The position numbers and the translations under genes are program-made. DNA of 10,963 nucleotides from Desulfovibrionaceae bacterium UBA930 (GTDB lineage: Bacteria; Desulfobacterota; Desulfovibrionia; Desulfovibrionales; Desulfovibrionaceae), in assembly GCA_002293605.1 (NCBI GenBank), contig DBDO01000143.1, positions 917 through 11,879 on the forward strand. Direction: 5' to 3'. Numbering within the stretch: position 1 is the first letter of the stretch; each line of letters opens with the position of its first letter. Below, piece by piece: positions 7,598 to 10,963 of the stretch. The notes beneath the pieces are model-generated. The model did no database searches and had not been told where the DNA came from. It saw only the letters and a program-made list of their open reading frames with translations.

Positions 7598-7605
7598 GCC
7601 GCCGC
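7584..7605. terminator. GC-rich hairpin at the convergent TPR/hemerythrin gene ends
   Basis: GCGGCGGC (7584-7591) pairs perfectly with GCCGCCGC (7598-7605) over a 6-base loop that contains the TAG stop of the TPR gene. The hemerythrin gene, on the other strand, stops 7 bases beyond the stem. No U-run follows on the plus strand; on the minus strand a run of T appears about 10 bases past the stem. It may block read-through or protect message ends from both sides rather than act as a classical terminator. Confidence 0.45.
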
Positions 7606-7611
7606 TTACCC

Positions 7612-8286
7612 CTACGCCCGTGGCGGTCTCGCTTTCATTGCGGGCGTGTCAGCCATTTCCGCCCTTCTGGCAAGTTCATTGGCCAGCACCCGGGCCGGGA
7701 GGCGCTTGATAACTTCCCAGTCGGCTTCGCACACGTTTTCCGCCCCGGCGCTTTCCGGAGAGGAGGCTGAAAAACGAGAGAGAGTGCGCGGCTTGGCCGT
7801 TTCCGCGCTTTCCGGATGAGTGCCTGAAGGGGATGCGGCGGCGCGCGGCGCGCCGGTATTTGGCCCAAGGTTAGCCTCCTTGGGCTGTACATGCCCTGGC
7901 AGTGAAAAATAGTATTTGGCGAACATTCTGTCCGGGCCGTAGATGTGGTTTTTGAGCCATTCGACAGCGGTGCGGCTGATCCGCAGGCTCATGATCCCGG
8001 CTTTGCCCGGCGACTTCGCAAAGTCCTCCTTGAGCTGTTTGTAGGACGCGACAAATTCGGCATGCAGCTTTTTGTGCTCCTCTCGTTGCGGGTAGCCGCA
8101 AGAGGCATGCAGATTTTGCTCCTCCCGGAAATGCTTGTCTACATATTTCCCAAGATAATCAAGAATTTCAGGTATTTGATTTACTTTTGTCTTGTCCACC
8201 AGGTCATCCATGTGCCGGAAAAGCTCCTGGTGCTGCGTATCCATCAAAGGGACACCGGTTACATACGATGCACTCCATGAACCCAT
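7612..8286 (-). CDS. Bacteriohemerythrin with a long C-terminal extension
   Basis: Bacteriohemerythrins bind O2 at a non-haem di-iron site and serve in oxygen sensing, storage or delivery. The 224-residue protein has a complete hemerythrin domain at about 1-130. All seven usual ligands are visible: His19 (DTQHQELF), His52 and Glu56 (HFREE), His71 and His75 (HKKLH), His114 and Asp119 (HIYGPD). Residues 135-185 are a Pro/Ala/Ser/Thr-rich linker. Residues 188-211 form a charged, probably helical end (DWEVIKRLPARVLANELARR). Single-domain family members are about 130-140 residues, so the extension is unusual. The frame is open for 92 codons further upstream, but that runs into the glycosyltransferase gene; the ATG at 8286 has AAGGAG 6 bases upstream and begins the domain (MGSWSASYVTGVPLMD). 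It has its own AT-rich promoter region. Confidence 0.93.
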   Translation of the reverse strand: MGSWSASYVTGVPLMDTQHQELFRHMDDLVDKTKVNQIPEILDYLGKYVDKHFREEQNLHASCGYPQREEHKKLHAEFVASYKQLKEDFAKSPGKAGIMSLRISRTAVEWLKNHIYGPDRMFAKYYFSLPGHVQPKEANLGPNTGAPRAAASPSGTHPESAETAKPRTLSRFSASSPESAGAENVCEADWEVIKRLPARVLANELARRAEMADTPAMKARPPRA

Positions 8287-8311
8287 GAGAATCTCCTTAT
8301 ATAAAAACTTA

Positions 8312-8345
8312 TTTATTATATAGTATATTACATATAATAAAGCAA
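8312..8345 (-). promoter_or_regulatory. AT-rich promoter with overlapping inverted repeat upstream of the hemerythrin gene
   Basis: TTTATTATAT (8312-8321) and ATATAATAAA (8332-8341) are a perfect 10+10 inverted repeat separated by 10 bases that are themselves nearly all A/T. On the minus strand a candidate -35 TTGCTT (8340-8345) is followed at 17 bases by TATATA (8317-8322), or at 19 bases by a perfect TATAAT (8315-8320). The promoter elements therefore lie within the repeat, so a protein bound to the repeat would control access by RNA polymerase. The whole 77-base gap is far richer in A/T than the genes around it. Confidence 0.6.
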
Positions 8346-8363
8346 GTAGCCTTGAGGCGATGT

Positions 8364-9503
8364 TTAGCTGAAATATGCGGGGTAACGCTCCAATATCGTG
8401 CGAATGCCCTCTGCGAGCCTCTCTTCTCCCTGCTGCACAAAAAGCGTGCGCAAGTGCGCATACGCTGTCCGGCTTGGCTCCAGGGCGAGGGCCTGACGGA
8501 TGAAAATATCCGCCCGTTGCCTGTGTCCCATTGCGGATGCGAGCAAGGCGCGCAAGGTCCAAAAATCCGCTGTCTTCTCATGCTCCGGCCTGCCGCAGCA
8601 CAGGCAGGCCAGGGCCTTTTCCGACTGTCCGGCCTCGCTTAAGGCTATAGCGGCTTCCAAAAGCTCCTCGGTGGAACTCTCCGCTGGCTGAAGCGGCGCG
8701 AGGGGAGGCAGCTTACCCGCATTCAGGGCCTGCTCCAGCTCGGGCAGAAAACGCAGAATTTTCCTATCCGGAACAGTGGGCTTGCCCGCAGCATTATCAA
8801 AGCGCTCCATAGTGTGGAAGATCGCCGATTGCTTTCTGTCCGCACAGCCCCGCTCTATCTTGTGCGCAAAATCCTCACGGGATTTCAAAAAATAATGGTT
8901 CACGCGCACAAGACGCCCGGGGGAAAAGGAGCATTGCAGGCCGGGCGAGATGGGGTAATGGTCCTCATTCACGCAAAAATAGCCCGGCTCGTAGCGGAAA
9001 TAGTGAGGATTCAGGCATTGGACCGTGCGCGGGGGGCGCACGAAACTCTTGATCTGAAAAGATTCCTGGAGCGCAAAGGCCTCGGTGTAATTTTGTATCA
9101 CCAGTCCTTCCGGGCGCTTCTCATAGCCGGAGGCGGAGAAGAGGTGCCAGGGGGCTGCAAGGCCGCCGTAGGCTTCAAACTCGGCGAGCAGCACCCGGAG
9201 ATCATTGTCGCGCATGGGCAAGATGAATTCGTCACAATCTATAAAGCCTATCCATGCGCAGGATGCGCCAAAGGAGCGCAAACAGTCATCATAGGCAGGT
9301 AGCTGCATTCTTTCGCCTGCAATGCGACGGACAGTCACGCGGGATGTGTCGGCAAAATTTTCCAGGAGTTTTTTAACGGGAAAGTGGCTGGAGTGATCAT
9401 AAATATAAAAATGCTCCACCCCGAGAAGGGCATGGTAGGCCAGCCACTCCTTCAGATAGCGGTCTTCGTCCTTAACGATGCAGCAAAGAGCGAGATAGTG
9501 CAT
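8364..9503 (-). CDS. Glycosyltransferase, family-2-like / GT92-like (DUF23 type), with C-terminal helical repeats
   Basis: The 379-residue protein starts with the block CIVKDEDRYLKEWLAYHALLG (about 8-28), then HFYIYDHSS. The acidic DCD motif lies at 89-91 (GFIDCDEF), where the family binds metal and nucleotide sugar. NHYFLKS near 202-208 is also family-typical. The pattern is that of Glyco_tranf_2_4/GT92 enzymes, which transfer sugars onto glycans; donor and acceptor cannot be told. Residues about 275-375 form TPR-like helical pairs (EEAIALSEAGQ, ADIFIRQALALEPSRTAYAH). No signal peptide or membrane helix is seen. The frame can open at a TTG (9509), but GGAAGGA (9512-9518) sits 8 bases before the ATG at 9503 and too close to the TTG, so the ATG is chosen. 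The gene lies 77 bases upstream of the hemerythrin gene; a fold-back element sits 37 bases upstream of its start. Confidence 0.85.
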   Translation of the reverse strand: MHYLALCCIVKDEDRYLKEWLAYHALLGVEHFYIYDHSSHFPVKKLLENFADTSRVTVRRIAGERMQLPAYDDCLRSFGASCAWIGFIDCDEFILPMRDNDLRVLLAEFEAYGGLAAPWHLFSASGYEKRPEGLVIQNYTEAFALQESFQIKSFVRPPRTVQCLNPHYFRYEPGYFCVNEDHYPISPGLQCSFSPGRLVRVNHYFLKSREDFAHKIERGCADRKQSAIFHTMERFDNAAGKPTVPDRKILRFLPELEQALNAGKLPPLAPLQPAESSTEELLEAAIALSEAGQSEKALACLCCGRPEHEKTADFWTLRALLASAMGHRQRADIFIRQALALEPSRTAYAHLRTLFVQQGEERLAEGIRTILERYPAYFS

Positions 9504-9540
9504 CGACAAATTCCTTCCGGTATCGTTGGGACAACTTTAA

Positions 9541-9689
9541 GGAAATACTGATTAATGGGCTTTAGGAAAGGCGTAGTTATTTCGTTTGGCAAGACGCGAG
9601 CTTCTTTCCCGATGGGGGCTGGATCGATGGTCCTGCCCCCGGAGGGAAAAAGTGAGCAACGCCGCCAAAGGGAATAAATCAGCGTTTCC
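9541..9689. mobile_element. Fold-back, MITE-like element (about 149 bp)
   Basis: The ends are inverted repeats: GGAAATACTGATT (9541-9553) against AATCAGCGTTTCC (9677-9689), with 11 of 13 positions paired. The resemblance continues inward: TTTGGC (9585-9590) faces GCCAAA (9664-9669), TTTCCC (9605-9610) faces GGGAAA (9644-9649), and GGGGGC (9614-9619) faces GCCCCC (9635-9640) over a 15-base central loop. One arm carries about 24 extra bases. The whole segment is thus an imperfect palindrome without a transposase gene, as expected of a miniature inverted-repeat element moved by a transposase elsewhere. I cannot define a target-site duplication (flanks ctttaa and aaaaac are not clearly repeated). 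An old insertion-sequence end or a structured RNA are alternatives. Confidence 0.6.
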
Positions 9690-9712
9690 AAAAACTGTAT
9701 CTGCTCTGCAAG

Positions 9713-9728
9713 GATTTGCAAGCAAATC
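9713..9728. promoter_or_regulatory. 16-bp palindrome, candidate operator upstream of the alcohol dehydrogenase
   Basis: GATTTGC and GCAAATC are perfect inverted arms around AA. It lies 152 bases upstream of the dehydrogenase ATG, outside the fold-back element. Its symmetry fits a dimeric regulator. It does not match the Rex or CRP/FNR-type consensus that I know, and no regulator gene is present in the window. Confidence 0.4.
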
Positions 9729-9879
9729 ATTATCGCAAGATCGTTAAGAGCGGCTTTTTTCTCATAAAATATGCTGGCTTTTTTTGCATGAACATATACA
9801 GTACAATCCCATCCACTCAGGAGAGACCTGCCTTGACCGACAGGCTGAAACGCTATTCTTTTAACGCAAGGAGAAGATC

Positions 9880-10938
9880 ATGCGTGCTTTTGCCATGTTG
9901 AAAATTGGTGCGACAGGCTGGATTGAAAAGGAAAAACCCCAGATGGGCCCCTATGACGCCCTGGTGGAACCTCTGGTGCTGGCACCCTGCACTTCGGACA
10001 TCCATACCGTATACGAAGGTGCGCTCGGCGAAAGAAACAACCTGACGCTCGGCCACGAGGCGGCGGGCAAAATTGTGGCGGTTGGCAAAGAGGTGAAGGA
10101 CTTCAAGCCGGGGGACCGGGTCATTGTGCCGGCCATCACCCCTGACTGGCGCACGGTTCAGATTCAGGACGGCGTTCCTGCCTGCCATTCCGAAGGCGCG
10201 CTGACCGGCTGGAAATTTTCCAATATCAAGGACGGCGTTTTTGCCGAGCTTTTTCATGTCAACGATGCCGATATGAACCTGGCCCTGATGCCGGACGGAA
10301 TGAGCCTGGAACAGGCGGTCATGCTCCCTGACATGGTCACTACCGGCCTGCACGGCGCGGAACTGGCCGACATCTCTTTTGGCGCGACCGTTGCGGTTAT
10401 CGGCATCGGCCCTGTGGGCCTGATGGCCGTTGCAGGCGCAAAATTGCGCGGCGCGGGCCGGATACTGGCCGTTGGCAGCCGCAAACGCTGCGCGGATCTG
10501 GCCATGACTTACGGTGCCACGGAAATTATCAATTACAAAAACGGCGATATCGTACAACAGGTCATGGACGCAACCAGGGGCCTTGGCGCGGATAACGTCA
10601 TCATTGCCGGGGGACCGGCAAGCGTGCTGACCCAGGCCGTCGATATGGTCCGACCCGGCGGGAGCATCGGCAACGTCAACTACTTTGGCGAAGGCGATGT
10701 GCTGCCGGTGCCCCGGCTCGGCTGGGCCTGCGGCATGGGTCACAAAAGCATCAAGGGCGGCCTGACCCCAGGCGGGCGGGCGCGCATGGAGCGCATGGCC
10801 GCGCTGGTTATGAACAAACGCCTTGATCCGGGCCTGATGGTCACGCATACATTTAAAGGTCTTGAGCACCTCAGCGAAGCCCTGGAAATGATGCACCACA
10901 AGTCGGCTGACGTAATCAAGCCTATTGTCCTCTTGTGA
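9880..10938 (+). CDS. NADP-dependent secondary alcohol (isopropanol) dehydrogenase, zinc type
   Basis: This medium-chain dehydrogenase interconverts secondary alcohols and ketones with NADP(H) in the cytoplasm. The 352 residues align along their length, from memory, with Thermoanaerobacter brockii ADH, including CTSDIHTVYEGALGER, VIVPAITPDWRT and VLPVPRLGWACGMGHK. The catalytic zinc ligands are Cys37, His59, Glu60 and Asp151. The nucleotide-binding motif GIGPVG lies at 175-180. Gly199-Ser200-Arg201 and Tyr219 occupy the positions that bind the NADP 2'-phosphate. The four-Cys structural zinc loop of other ADHs is absent, as in this subfamily. The start has AAGGAG 6 bases upstream. It stands alone behind a long non-coding gap, and a 24-bp palindrome begins 2 bases after its stop. 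In an anaerobe it could oxidise 2-propanol or 2-butanol, or dispose of NADPH. Confidence 0.95.
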   Translation: MRAFAMLKIGATGWIEKEKPQMGPYDALVEPLVLAPCTSDIHTVYEGALGERNNLTLGHEAAGKIVAVGKEVKDFKPGDRVIVPAITPDWRTVQIQDGVPACHSEGALTGWKFSNIKDGVFAELFHVNDADMNLALMPDGMSLEQAVMLPDMVTTGLHGAELADISFGATVAVIGIGPVGLMAVAGAKLRGAGRILAVGSRKRCADLAMTYGATEIINYKNGDIVQQVMDATRGLGADNVIIAGGPASVLTQAVDMVRPGGSIGNVNYFGEGDVLPVPRLGWACGMGHKSIKGGLTPGGRARMERMAALVMNKRLDPGLMVTHTFKGLEHLSEALEMMHHKSADVIKPIVLL

Positions 10939-10939
10939 C

Positions 10940-10963
10940 GTTGTGGGGCTTAAGCCCCACAAC
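10940..10963. terminator. Perfect 24-bp palindrome just after the alcohol dehydrogenase stop
   Basis: GTTGTGGGGC (10940-10949) pairs with GCCCCACAAC (10954-10963) around TTAA, so the full 24 bases are self-complementary. It is placed as a terminator stem would be. The window ends at its last base, so a following U-run cannot be checked. Its core GGGGC/GCCCC resembles the arm of the 1869-1887 hairpin, so it may instead begin another stacked-hairpin array. Confidence 0.6.

Larger units (their letters stand above)
9504..9879. other. Divergent non-coding gap between the glycosyltransferase and the alcohol dehydrogenase
   Basis: The 376 bases hold the fold-back element (9541-9689), a 16-bp palindrome (9713-9728), two T-runs (9755-9760 and 9779-9785) and the dehydrogenase ribosome-binding site (AAGGAG, 9868-9873). 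Promoter calls here are poor: TACAAT (9802-9807) could be a -10 for the dehydrogenase, but the position 17 bases upstream is only a T-run. For the glycosyltransferase no promoter is clear between the element and the gene. I see no believable gene in the gap. Confidence 0.5.

Noticed and set aside
8287..8562. A 92-codon N-terminal extension of the hemerythrin frame
   Set aside because: It overlaps the end of the glycosyltransferase gene and crosses the AT-rich promoter region; the ATG at 8286 has an excellent ribosome-binding site.
9452..9730. A 92-codon minus-strand open frame covering the fold-back element
   Set aside because: It has no ribosome-binding site, spans the palindromic element and both flanks, and overlaps the glycosyltransferase start; probably not a gene.
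9776..9787. Possible sigma-54 promoter (TGGC...TTGCA) before the alcohol dehydrogenase
   Set aside because: Only 8 bases separate GG and GC, where 10 are required.
9833..9859. TTGACC/TATTCT as a promoter for the alcohol dehydrogenase
   Set aside because: The spacer is only 15 bases and the start would fall at the ribosome-binding site.
9853..10962. A 369-codon open frame antisense to the alcohol dehydrogenase
   Set aside because: The dehydrogenase on the other strand is unambiguous, and the antisense product has no family features.

Overview
The window reads as chromosomal DNA of an anaerobic, moderately GC-rich Gram-negative bacterium. A Desulfovibrio-like sulfate reducer (Desulfovibrionaceae) is my best guess. 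The guess rests on the combination of a guaB-guaA-tatB gene order, a bacteriohemerythrin, a Thermoanaerobacter-type NADP-dependent secondary alcohol dehydrogenase, an outer-membrane RlpA lipoprotein and stacked intergenic hairpins. It comes from family recognition, not from any search.

Layout. Positions 1-3365, minus strand: guaB, guaA and the first 52 codons of tatB. guaB and guaA make GMP from IMP by way of XMP. guaB has a promoter with consensus -35 and -10 hexamers about 90-120 bases upstream of its start. A run of four perfect hairpins, plus a weaker fifth, fills most of the guaB-guaA gap. Positions 3691-4044, plus strand: a small four-helix membrane protein of the DUF486 (DMT-like) family. 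Positions 4122-6571, minus strand: rlpA, then a beta-CASP metallo-beta-lactamase nuclease 56 bases downstream, probably co-transcribed. Positions 6791-7597, plus strand: a TPR protein of unknown role, divergent from rlpA, behind a leader that can fold into three hairpins, the last of which touches the Shine-Dalgarno. Positions 7612-9503, minus strand: a glycosyltransferase with a helical-repeat tail, then a bacteriohemerythrin with a long C-terminal extension. The hemerythrin has its own very AT-rich promoter region carrying a 10+10 inverted repeat. Positions 9504-9879: a non-coding gap holding a fold-back, MITE-like element of about 149 bp and a separate 16-bp palindrome. Positions 9880-10938, plus strand: the secondary alcohol dehydrogenase, followed at once by a 24-bp perfect palindrome at the window edge.

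The genes are mostly housekeeping (GMP synthesis, Tat export, envelope maintenance, RNA or nucleic acid processing) mixed with anaerobe redox physiology (oxygen-binding hemerythrin, NADPH-linked alcohol/ketone interconversion). I see no CRISPR array, phage, defence island or biosynthetic cluster. The signals most worth a second look are non-coding: the stacked hairpins, the fold-back element, the AT-rich operator-like repeat and the structured TPR leader. The hemerythrin C-terminal extension also deserves attention. Four start codons (beta-CASP nuclease, rlpA, hemerythrin, glycosyltransferase) are placed inside the longest open frame; three of these are decided by good Shine-Dalgarno sequences, and the rlpA choice is less certain.
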